Shown here in pieces: positions 19,850 to 27,881 of a stretch of 49,191 nucleotides of DNA (the first letter of the stretch is position 1; every line of letters starts with the position of its first letter). A model generated the notes under the pieces. That model was given only the letters and a program-made list of their open reading frames with translations. It had not been told where the DNA came from and ran no database searches. This stretch comes from Chrysochromulina parva (taxonomy: Eukaryota > Haptophyta > Prymnesiales > Chrysochromulinaceae). Location: the NCBI GenBank assembly GCA_002887195.1, contig PJAB01000062.1, forward strand, positions 1-49,191. Direction: 5' to 3'. The translations under genes were made by a program, and so were the position numbers.

Positions 19850-20266
19850 AACGAGTTCCTACAGAGCTTCCTCATACCTGACAAGGAGGGCGACTCACGG
19901 GACCCGAAGACGAGCTGGCGAGATCCAGTGGCCGATGAGGAGTGCACAAGCGGTGACGACGGAGAGGTGATGGACGACTTTGTCGTGGACGACGCCGCTC
20001 TCGCACGCGCCTTCCGCTGCTCGGATGAGTCCAACTCAAGCGAGTCTGACTCGGAGCTCTCGAATGGAAACACGGATGGCAACGATGCTGAGCATGGCAC
20101 CACCGACCCGTCTGCCTCGTGGTGGGCTCGGGTTCCCGCCCTCGCATGGTCGCCGCCGACCAGTCGGCTCAGCTCAGAGACATCCTCGGAGGCCGAAGAC
20201 TCTCCACGACTCGCCTGCATCGATCTGACTGCACTCAGCGATGGACATACCGACGACAGCGATTGA
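18968..20266 (+). CDS. SLX1: SLX1-type GIY-YIG endonuclease, RING-less, two exons (18968-18981, 19081-20266)
   Basis: SLX1 is the nuclease subunit that, with SLX4, cuts branched DNA such as Holliday junctions. The modelled product is 399 residues. The GIY-YIG core is intact: CYLL (Y49), [10 protein letters not shown] (Y61, G63), [10 protein letters not shown] with the catalytic-region arginines 70-73, then [12 protein letters not shown] and [11 protein letters not shown] with catalytic E111. The coding frame is open upstream only to a stop at 19070 and has no ATG, so a first exon is required: ATGGTCGTGAGCAG followed by the consensus donor GTGAGT. The acceptor CCCTCAG at 19080 gives a 99-bp intron; one at 19170 is also in phase. 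The C-terminal zinc/RING domain of animal and fungal SLX1 is not visible; instead there is a Glu/Asp run and an acidic Ser-rich tail. Plant SLX1-like proteins may also lack it. Confidence 0.85.
18982..19080 (+). other. predicted intron of SLX1 (99 bp)
   Basis: Donor AG|GTGAGT and acceptor TCCCTCAG, phase 2. Its length equals GMPR intron 1. The acceptor choice is uncertain, because AG at 19169-19170 also keeps the frame, but that site follows a purine-rich stretch. Confidence 0.6.
19782..19853 (+). repeat. GAGGAC hexanucleotide tract encoding poly(Glu-Asp)
   Basis: About eleven GAGGAC units in the SLX1 coding region encode alternating Glu and Asp, immediately after the nuclease domain. Confidence 0.9.
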
Positions 20267-20857
20267 GACGCGCTCGAGGCTCGATGATACGACTTACTGT
20301 ACACAGCTATTAAAAATAACGCTATATAGCGGTGTCGTGGCGGCCGGCGCGAGCCGCGACCGGGCGGGCGTAACCGCACAGTTTCACGACAGTACGCACG
20401 CTTAGCGTTAATTGGATCTGGTCCGGGGTCCGCGGCACGCTCCGTCGGGTGCGCGACCGCGTCGGCGGTCTCGCCGCAACGCCAACGGTCCACGTTCCGG
20501 GTCCGCATAATTCGCGACATTTACGGCAGCGCACCGCCGCGTAGTATTTCTAAGAGGCAACGAGTCGGCGCGGTGTTCGTGCGATACGCGATACGGCCGG
20601 TACGCACCGCGCGCGCCGTCCAGAGAGCGGTTCCCCTACGGTCCCCCAGATGCGTGTGCTCGCAGCGTGCCCGCGCCGTCGCCGCGCGAAGCCGTGCGAA
20701 CTGGTGCGAAGTGCGTTCTCCAAGATGAAGCCTAATTGAGGATCTATTTTTGCGCGCGGCTCCGTTCCGCCTAGATGAGCTCGTACTCGGAGCAATCGTA
20801 ACCATGTGGCGTGGGACGAGGGCTCTTCTTGTGCACCTTGGCGCTTGAATACCGTTG
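20267..20857. other. intergenic, CpG-rich, convergent 3' ends
   Basis: It lies between SLX1 and the helicase 3' end. It starts with an AT-rich stretch (AGCTATTAAAAATAACGCTATATAGC, 20307-20332, partly self-complementary) and continues as CpG-rich sequence with no coding pattern. It may be the remains of a transposable element, but no end structure was found. Confidence 0.4.
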
Positions 20858-23800
20858 CTACTCCTGTCCCTCTGAGTTAGCTGCCCGTTTTGCCGCCTCT
20901 GATGATGTCACTGCCTGCGCGGCGGCCCACGAGGGCATTGGGCCGGGTGTGGCACCAAGCACAACCGTGCCCCCCCCTCCTCGTGACGAGCGTCCGCCAG
21001 AGCAGAGCGACCGCCAGACAGCGAGGTTCAGCTGCTCGCTCGGCTCGTCAGTGAGAGGTGGCGCTCCAGGGAGGTCGCCCCACTCGCATCCCCGTGGCAC
21101 GTGCGCAGGCTGCCGCGCAAACGGCGCCGCAATCGCTACTTGGCCGTCGCCCAGCTTGCACGCGACGCGACTGAGGTGATGCTTGACGGTCGCGTGACGC
21201 TCGCGCGCGCCAAAAGCAGCGTGAACGGCTGGGGTACACGCCTTCTCACCATCCTCAGTCACCTCCGGCGCCGCATCTACCTCGCAGTAGGCGTCGCCCT
21301 CGCCCTCGTCGTCAGCGGCACGGTGAGTGATTTTCCACCGCCGAAGCACCGCCTTGCCGAGCACCGCCCGAGGCATCCGGCCTTCGGGCGCGGCGCGCAG
21401 GAGCGAGAGTATCTCCGCCCTTGCACCGCACCATCCGTTCGCAGCCGCCTCGAGCACGGCAACCATGGCTCCCGCATCCTCCATCCTGAGCGTGTTGCCA
21501 ATACTCAAGCCCGACCTTGCAAGGTGCTCGCAAAAGGCACTCACGGGACGAAGCGACGCGTACTCGAGGCCCTGGAGCTCGCGAAGGAGATTGCGTAGCC
21601 GGGGTGCCCCCTGTGGGTGTAACGGCACCACATCGTCCCAATCGATCGACTGGATGGCGCGGCCGAGCACAGCGAGCCAGCGGCGCCGGTCGATGATGAC
21701 GCGCTCATCCGCGGCAGCCTCGAGCCAGTGCATCCAAAGAGGATCGTGACGCAATGTGCTCGCGTGGCCAAGCACGATCAGCCCGCGCCGTGCACGGGTG
21801 AGGAGCACGTTGAGCCGGCGCCAGTCCCCGAGGAAGCCGACGCGCCCCGCAGGATTCGCGCGCACAGCCGAGAAGAGGATGAGGTCTTTCTCGCGCCCTT
21901 GGAAGGCGTCCACACTTGCAATCTCGAGGGCACGCGCCTCGTCGCGCGAGACCCGACGCGAAGTGCAGCGTTCCCGCCAGAGGGACCGCAGCAGCCGCAC
22001 CTGCGCCGTGTACGGCGTGACCACACCCACCTCGGCCGTACTCACATCGCCCGCGACGAGCACCATCTCGAGCAGCGCCATGAGCCGCTCGGCCTCCAAG
22101 CGGTTGAGCTTCGAGTCGTGCTCGATCTGCTCATGCGCATCTACCTCAATGAAGGCGATGGGCACGACGGCACTCGGCCATGCAAAGCCGCGGACGGGCG
22201 GGCGGGCCGATGGCGGCAGGCCGCTGCGCAACTGGCCCGAGTAGATGACCTCGGAGGCAAAGCGCATGAGCCGTGGGTGCGCGCGATATTGAGTGTCCAA
22301 AAAGTGAGGGCGAACTCCCTCAGCGATCAATCGGCCGAAGAGCGAGAGCGAGAGCCCGCGCGCCTCAGCCTCGTGAGAACGCACCGAGGGTGGCAGCTGG
22401 CAGTGGTCACCCACGAGCACGAGGCGTTCGCAGCCCCGCGCTAAGATCGGCACAAGGCACGCGGGCTCAGTAGCCTGCGCCACCTCATCAATGAGTAGCC
22501 CACGCAGCGGCCCGAGGCGCGCGAGGAAGTGGCCGCCTGCGCTGAGCGTCTGAGCGCAGATGACGTCCGCGTCGGCGAGCACCTCATGCTGGAGCTCCTG
22601 CAGGGCCTGCGCGTCCAGGCCCATCAAGATGGCGCTCGCACCGGCCACTTGGTGGCGGTTGAGGTCGCCACGAGCAACCACGTCGGCTCTGGCACTGTCT
22701 GCGGCAGCCTTTGCATCTTCGATGGCCGCGATCGCCGCAGCACCACCCAACGCAGCAAACTCTCGCGCACGAAGCGCCTCGATGAGCTCAGCGCGCCCCG
22801 GCGGCGGTCTTCGCGGTGGTGGCTGAAAGCCGGCCGTCGGATCTGCCTGCTGAATCCCATTACGCACGACGCTCCATCCCTGCGACGGCGGCAATGGAGT
22901 CGGCACGGAGGGGCAGAAGCCAACGAGATGCTTGCGTTTCTTCTTGCCGATGGGCTGCCCAGCGAGCAAGGGAGTGCGGCGGCTCAGGTACCAACCAGAT
23001 GGAAGCTCCGCACCACCTGCGTAGTAGAAGCACACAGCCGGCGCCCTCGTGGCACCAGCAGGTCCCTCAGGCAACACCTGCTCCAAAGTCACGGAGGTGA
23101 CGTGGGCCGGATCCGGCAAGGTGAGATTGGCCGAGGTGAGGTTGGGCGAGGTCGGCTCCTCCGCCTGAGCGAGAGTCCGCGCTCGGTACAGGCCGTTGAG
23201 CTCCTGGACGCTGCATCCACACATTTGCATCTCCATGGCCGTTGGTAACTCTCTTGCAGCGGCGTCAGCAGACTCGGCGCCATCCCGACCCCGTTCACCA
23301 CTTGCCAAAGCACTGTCGTCCGCCGCAGCAGCGTGCTGCGCTTCTTCGGTCTCGGCCAATCGTCGTCGCAGCTCTTCATCGCTCAATACCACCAAGTTGC
23401 ACATCCGCAGCCGCACGGAGGCCTCGAGCGCCTCCAGCTCGCGTCGCACCTGCACCAGGCGCTGCTCCGCCGCGTGCACACGCTGCGTGAGCCCAGCTAG
23501 CTCGCGATCGCAGTGGCGTCGCACCACGAGTGTGTCAAGAGCAAATGCATCGAGCCGCTCGCTCACCTTGTCAGCTCGGCCGACGCGCACCACCTTGGTT
23601 CCCACTGCATGCAGCCCCATAGCGATGTTGTCTACGGCGACGTTGCACTCGGCTACGCAAAGCGCTGGGCGCAGCTGCAGCGCCGCCCATCCGCGCAAAA
23701 TTTGCACCGACGTGGAGGTTTTGCCGGTGCCTGGCGGCCCCTGAATGATAGTGAGCCGCCGTTCAAATGCGGCCAAGATGGCCCGCCGCTGCGAGTCGGA

Positions 23801-26800
23801 GAGCCGGGGCGCGGTTACCACTTCCTCTTGCAGCTTGGCCAGCACCTCGAGGTCCAACCCGTCTCGTAGTGGCTCCATGGCCAGCTGCTGTACCAGCGGA
23901 GGCGGCAGCGACGGCGAGGTTGGAATAGCCAATGGGGGTGCACGGTCTGATGGGTCCGTCGGCATGGGCACCTCCTCCGAAGCCGCTGACACTTCGAGTT
24001 TCGCAGCACCAGACGCTTCAGATGCTTCCCCTGATGCTTCGCCTGCCGCCATGGCGTGGATGGCCGCGCCGGGACTGCCCGTCGTCGGCGCCATGCCCGC
24101 CGCTCTTGTCTCGGCGTGCACGTGCGCCCCTTGCACGCGTGCCCATGCTGCACGAGCCTCTCTGTTCGCTGGTGCCTCGAGCTGCCCATGCAGGTCGAGT
24201 CCTTCGCGCTCCCGTTGGGCCCATTCAGCAGCCTTCGACACGTCCCCGGCGAGCAGCAGTGCCTGCAATGGGCGCAGTGAGCGAGTTGTGCACAAGCCCA
24301 CCAGTGCCGCCAGTTGACGCGAGTAGCTCGTTCGATTTGGCCCTGCGTCAAGCCGCCAGCTACCGGACTGCCATCGGGTGTCGTCCACCTCCCACGCAGC
24401 GGGCGCCTCAAGGCCAACGACAGCCTTGTCGTCGGCGAGCTGAAGCAGCGTCCCCTCACCGACCGAGTCGACCAGCGGGTTGCTCGAGGAGACGAGAACG
24501 CATTCGCCCTTCTTCAGACGCAGCTCACTCGCCACAGTCTTGCGAGGCAGAGCAAAAGTCACCTTGAGCTTGTGTCGGCCGCCGTGCCGAGCCGGAAAGC
24601 GTACCACCTTGATTGCACGCACGGGGGCGACCATGAGCCCAACCCGCTTGAGGCTGTCCGCGGTGCGCGACCTGAGCCGTCGCCTAACATCCAGGATCTC
24701 TTCGAGGAATTCGAGGTGTAATGCGCACCCAAAGTGTCCAAAGTATCGCGACGCCCTCTCGTCCGTCCCAAATACGCACCCCAGCAGCTCATTGACGTCA
24801 AGTCGCCTCACAGCTTCCTCGGCGCTCGGACGCGGCGTTTCGGCGTCAGCATCTGCGAGCACCTCGTCGGGTCTTCGTCGCTCTGTCGCTCGCTTGAAGC
24901 CGGCTTGGGCATCGCGCGTGCGACGCTTCCCCTTGCGCTCAGGCAGCAGCTGCCAGCCAGCCCCCTTCGCAGGCGGCAGCGGCGCATCCGAAGGGCAAAA
25001 CCCAACGATCCCCTCCTTAGAGCCCAAGGCGGCGCCAAACCACCAGCCAGCATCCTTGGGCGAGTCACCAAATTGCCAAAAGAAGCAGAGCCACTGCGAC
25101 CCTTTCAGTTGCGGCTGTTCCTCCGCAGCCTCGTCAGCACTCTCATTGCCCGCCAGGACCGTCGGCCGTTGAATGCGGTACACTGGCCGCGAGCTCACGC
25201 TCGAGCTCGCAAACTCGTCCGCCCGCTCATAGATGCCATTCAGGGAAGGCCGCACAGTGCATCCACAAAACTCGAGCAGTTGCTGCGCTCCGTGTTCTAC
25301 CGCCACCAGAACATCGTCAACCTGGCGATCACTGACACTGACGTCCGCCTCGCCTATGCCTGCCCCCTCGCGAGTGCCATCCCCGTCGCCACGGCCATTC
25401 GCCGCACCATTTCCTTGGGCACCTGCCCCCACAAGGGGCTGGGAGGCCCCCAGCACCTGCGACGTCTCTGCACGCACCATCACTTCCTCGAGCATCTCGC
25501 CGTCCTCCTGCGTGCCCTCCTCGGCAAGCGCAGCCTCGAGGTCCGTCACACCGCTTGGCAGTGGCTGCACTGGCTCAGCACCCACGGGCAGTGCGAGATT
25601 GAGGCACAGTCGTACCGCTATCGGCCGGCAAGCGCCACAATCTGCCACAAGCCCCGCGAGCAGCTCAGCATAGCACGCGAGATCGAGGCGGAGAGCGCGC
25701 GGCTGCTGTGTGGTCCCTGGCCCATTGGCTGAACGAGTCGCCTCCTCAGCCGCTCCTGTAGAGCTCTCAAGATCTTCGGCTGGCTTTCGACCAGTGGAGA
25801 GCTCATGCAACAACTCCGCAAAGGCACCGGTGCTCTCCTGCGCGGCGAGCAGCAAGGCATGCGCGAGCCACGCCCCTGGCACCTCCACCCGGCCCGCGGC
25901 TGCCGCCCGTAGCGCAGCTTTCACAGCCTCTGGTCGGCGCTCCCGCAGGCTACTCTCGACTTCGGACAGCAGCTGCCAGCGCTGCCAGCGCTGCCGCGCT
26001 GCTTGGCGCTCCTTCTCACGGGCCCATTCCAATGAGCGCCATTCAGCCGTTCGCTGCTCTGCAGTGTCCACGTCCACTGGTACCTCATCTCGGCTTGGCC
26101 CTGAACGGACTCTGAAGTCGTCGTGGCAAGATGGTGATCGAGTCTCGTAATCAGCTGGCCGATGAGCATGATCACCCCAGTAGAGACCGCTGCGGAGATC
26201 TCGACGGCGGAGATCTCGACGCTCATCGGATGGGCGGGGCTCGGATTGGTGAACTCCGTTCACGGGCGGGCCGTGCCGCATCGCATCGAATTGCAGAGGC
26301 TCGGGCCAGCGAACGTCTCGATGAGGATGCGATGGTTGTTGCTGGAAGAGCGGCTGCGGCTGCGGTAGCCACAGCTGTTGCTGGTGCTCGTTATGGGTGG
26401 CGTGCCTTTGAAATCGATGCTGGAGCTGCTGGAGCTGCAGGAGCTGTTGCTGCTGGTGTTGCTGCTGGTGTTGCTGCTGGTGTTGCTGCTGGTGTTGCTG
26501 CTGGTGTTGCTGCTCATGTAGCTGATGTAGCTGCTGCTGCTGCGGCTGCGGCTGCGGCTGCGGCTGCGGCTGATGCTGCCACTGCTGCTGCTGCTGCTGC
26601 TGCAGTTGTTGCTGCCACTGCTGCTGCTGCCACTGCTGCTTCTTCCACTGCTGCTGCTGCCACTGCTGCTGCTGCTGCCACTGCCACTGCCACTGCTGCT
26701 GCTGCTGAAGTTGCTGCGGCTGCTGCGGCTGCTGCGGCTGCTGCGGCTGCTGCGGCTGCTGCGGCTGCTGCGGCTGCTGCGGCTGCTGCGGCTGCTGCGG

Positions 26801-27106
26801 CTGCTGCGGAGATTGGAGCTGTGATTGGAGCTGCGTACAGCTCGTGTTTTGCTTCATGAGCATGGCGGGCTCGCTCTCGGACTCGTCATCGGTCGCGCAC
26901 GTGCTTGTCGCAGGCGACGTCCATCCACCAGAGGCGGGCGAACCGGGCCAGCTGTCGCGCGCACAGACTTCCTCGAAAGGATTCCTGCCAAGCCAGGCGC
27001 AAGCGAAGTCCTCCAACATGACGCACCCGCGTGAATTCTGTTGTGAATGGCAGTTGCCGGAAATTCGCATTCCACACGGCACATTGCGATGAGTGTGAGC
27101 ATGCAT
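20858..27106 (-). CDS. UPF1-like SF1 helicase, 2,082 residues, with two LNG-Y modules
   Basis: This is an SF1B helicase of the UPF1/SMUBP2/senataxin type, acting on RNA or DNA. Motor motifs in order: the Q-type element LSDSQRRAI; Walker A QGPPGTGKTS (K1129); motif II IDEVAQATEPA (D1540, E1541); GDHCQLPPSV; LDTQYRAHP; VVTPYTAQV; VDAFQGREKDLI; and RRLNVLLTRARRGL. Residues about 97-225 and beyond are Gln-rich, with imperfect QQP and HQQQ repeats. Two related modules interrupt the protein: residues 616-737, before the motor, and 1298-1427, between Walker A and motif II where UPF1 relatives carry domain 1B/1C. Both run CGC-[TS]-V .. LNG-[IL]-Y .. VGFCPS-x-PLPP .. GW .. AGF. The C terminus of some 250 residues is not recognisable. 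The ATG at 27106 is the first in frame; no intron is apparent over 6.2 kb. Confidence 0.88.
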   Translation of the reverse strand: MHAHTHRNVPCGMRISGNCHSQQNSRGCVMLEDFACAWLGRNPFEEVCARDSWPGSPASGGWTSPATSTCATDDESESEPAMLMKQNTSCTQLQSQLQSPQQPQQPQQPQQPQQPQQPQQPQQPQQPQQPQQLQQQQQWQWQWQQQQQWQQQQWKKQQWQQQQWQQQLQQQQQQQWQHQPQPQPQPQPQQQQLHQLHEQQHQQQHQQQHQQQHQQQHQQQQLLQLQQLQHRFQRHATHNEHQQQLWLPQPQPLFQQQPSHPHRDVRWPEPLQFDAMRHGPPVNGVHQSEPRPSDERRDLRRRDLRSGLYWGDHAHRPADYETRSPSCHDDFRVRSGPSRDEVPVDVDTAEQRTAEWRSLEWAREKERQAARQRWQRWQLLSEVESSLRERRPEAVKAALRAAAAGRVEVPGAWLAHALLLAAQESTGAFAELLHELSTGRKPAEDLESSTGAAEEATRSANGPGTTQQPRALRLDLACYAELLAGLVADCGACRPIAVRLCLNLALPVGAEPVQPLPSGVTDLEAALAEEGTQEDGEMLEEVMVRAETSQVLGASQPLVGAGAQGNGAANGRGDGDGTREGAGIGEADVSVSDRQVDDVLVAVEHGAQQLLEFCGCTVRPSLNGIYERADEFASSSVSSRPVYRIQRPTVLAGNESADEAAEEQPQLKGSQWLCFFWQFGDSPKDAGWWFGAALGSKEGIVGFCPSDAPLPPAKGAGWQLLPERKGKRRTRDAQAGFKRATERRRPDEVLADADAETPRPSAEEAVRRLDVNELLGCVFGTDERASRYFGHFGCALHLEFLEEILDVRRRLRSRTADSLKRVGLMVAPVRAIKVVRFPARHGGRHKLKVTFALPRKTVASELRLKKGECVLVSSSNPLVDSVGEGTLLQLADDKAVVGLEAPAAWEVDDTRWQSGSWRLDAGPNRTSYSRQLAALVGLCTTRSLRPLQALLLAGDVSKAAEWAQREREGLDLHGQLEAPANREARAAWARVQGAHVHAETRAAGMAPTTGSPGAAIHAMAAGEASGEASEASGAAKLEVSAASEEVPMPTDPSDRAPPLAIPTSPSLPPPLVQQLAMEPLRDGLDLEVLAKLQEEVVTAPRLSDSQRRAILAAFERRLTIIQGPPGTGKTSTSVQILRGWAALQLRPALCVAECNVAVDNIAMGLHAVGTKVVRVGRADKVSERLDAFALDTLVVRRHCDRELAGLTQRVHAAEQRLVQVRRELEALEASVRLRMCNLVVLSDEELRRRLAETEEAQHAAAADDSALASGERGRDGAESADAAARELPTAMEMQMCGCSVQELNGLYRARTLAQAEEPTSPNLTSANLTLPDPAHVTSVTLEQVLPEGPAGATRAPAVCFYYAGGAELPSGWYLSRRTPLLAGQPIGKKKRKHLVGFCPSVPTPLPPSQGWSVVRNGIQQADPTAGFQPPPRRPPPGRAELIEALRAREFAALGGAAAIAAIEDAKAAADSARADVVARGDLNRHQVAGASAILMGLDAQALQELQHEVLADADVICAQTLSAGGHFLARLGPLRGLLIDEVAQATEPACLVPILARGCERLVLVGDHCQLPPSVRSHEAEARGLSLSLFGRLIAEGVRPHFLDTQYRAHPRLMRFASEVIYSGQLRSGLPPSARPPVRGFAWPSAVVPIAFIEVDAHEQIEHDSKLNRLEAERLMALLEMVLVAGDVSTAEVGVVTPYTAQVRLLRSLWRERCTSRRVSRDEARALEIASVDAFQGREKDLILFSAVRANPAGRVGFLGDWRRLNVLLTRARRGLIVLGHASTLRHDPLWMHWLEAAADERVIIDRRRWLAVLGRAIQSIDWDDVVPLHPQGAPRLRNLLRELQGLEYASLRPVSAFCEHLARSGLSIGNTLRMEDAGAMVAVLEAAANGWCGARAEILSLLRAAPEGRMPRAVLGKAVLRRWKITHRAADDEGEGDAYCEVDAAPEVTEDGEKACTPAVHAAFGARERHATVKHHLSRVACKLGDGQVAIAAPFARQPAHVPRGCEWGDLPGAPPLTDEPSEQLNLAVWRSLCSGGRSSRGGGGTVVLGATPGPMPSWAAAQAVTSSEAAKRAANSEGQE
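26430..26815 (-). repeat. CTG/CAG-rich tract encoding the helicase Gln-rich region
   Basis: Plus-strand CTG-rich repeats include about ten near-perfect CTGCGGCTG units around 26722-26808, which give Q-Q-P on the minus strand, and GGTGTTGCTGCT units near 26455-26515, which give H-Q-Q-Q. They are read as CAG codons by the helicase gene. Confidence 0.9.
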
Positions 27107-27173
27107 CTTCGAATTGCGGAATTCCTACATTTGCCAAAGTTCGCACGTCAACAAACTCCTCAACATCAACTTC

Positions 27174-27509
27174 ATGAGAAAGCTGACGCGTTCGCAGTAC
27201 CTGAAGGCGTGGGGCGACCTAATCGGTAATGCAGACGTGAAGCCAGAGAGGCTTAGGCTCGACGATCTCACCCACGCGCATCCAGGAGACCCGCGAGTTG
27301 CTTGTCACGTTGTTGCCCGCCCTCTAATTCCATCACATGCAATGCAGCCAGTTGAAGCCAGAGACGATAATTTCCTTTCAAGCCGCAACCTACTGAAAAT
27401 AGAAAAGCTCTACGCGGCACTAGCGGTAGAGCAGGCATCCCGCTCACATCTCGAGGAGCAGCTTGCACGGGTGCGAGGTGGCGATGCTGGGGCCAGCAGA
27501 TTGCTTTAA
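27174..27509 (+). CDS. small hypothetical protein, 111 residues
   Basis: An ATG at 27174 opens a frame (MRKLTRSQYLKAW..) ending in a helix-like segment (KIEKLYAALAVEQASRSHLEEQLARVRGG). Base composition is lower in GC than the neighbours. It is divergent from the helicase, with only 67 bp between the two ATGs. It resembles no family I know. It could be a real small gene or an open frame in the helicase promoter region. Confidence 0.3.
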   Translation: MRKLTRSQYLKAWGDLIGNADVKPERLRLDDLTHAHPGDPRVACHVVARPLIPSHAMQPVEARDDNFLSSRNLLKIEKLYAALAVEQASRSHLEEQLARVRGGDAGASRLL

Positions 27510-27881
27510 GATTGCTTCCAGCCCGTCCATGTTAATTCATGCCCGTCCATGTTCTGTATATGTCCATGTTCCGTATGAAGCGTATGTGCCCCCGCAAGGC
27601 GCACGTCGACCCGTCCTCAGTTACCGAGTACTAGCGTCTACTGGGAGGCGTACTGGCACTATAATCTTAAACGAGATGCCGCGCACTCCATGGATGCCGC
27701 GTCCGACGCCGATCGGACCGACCTCTAAACGCGTTTCAACGTCGTATTCCTATTCGAGTGTCAAATGTGAAATTTGTTCGAGCGTCCGGCAGCGGCACCG
27801 CACATGTACTGTACCGGGTAGTCGGTACAGACGGACGCAATGGAAGGATGTGACCTTGATGCGCATCCGGCGCTCACGCAG
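27510..27881. other. intergenic with 20-bp tandem repeat
   Basis: GCCCGTCCATGTT occurs at 27521 and 27541, with a third partial unit at 27561, giving a 20-bp period. The rest, including GTACTGTACCGGGTAGTCGGTAC near 27804, is CpG-rich non-coding sequence before the DEAD-box 3' end. Confidence 0.5.

Noticed and set aside
19210..20520. 436-codon Ser-rich minus-strand frame
   Set aside because: Overlaps the conserved SLX1 nuclease domain in antisense; the poly-Ser comes from the GAGGAC repeat.
26131..26859. Polyalanine plus-strand frame
   Set aside because: Antisense translation of the helicase Gln-rich repeats.
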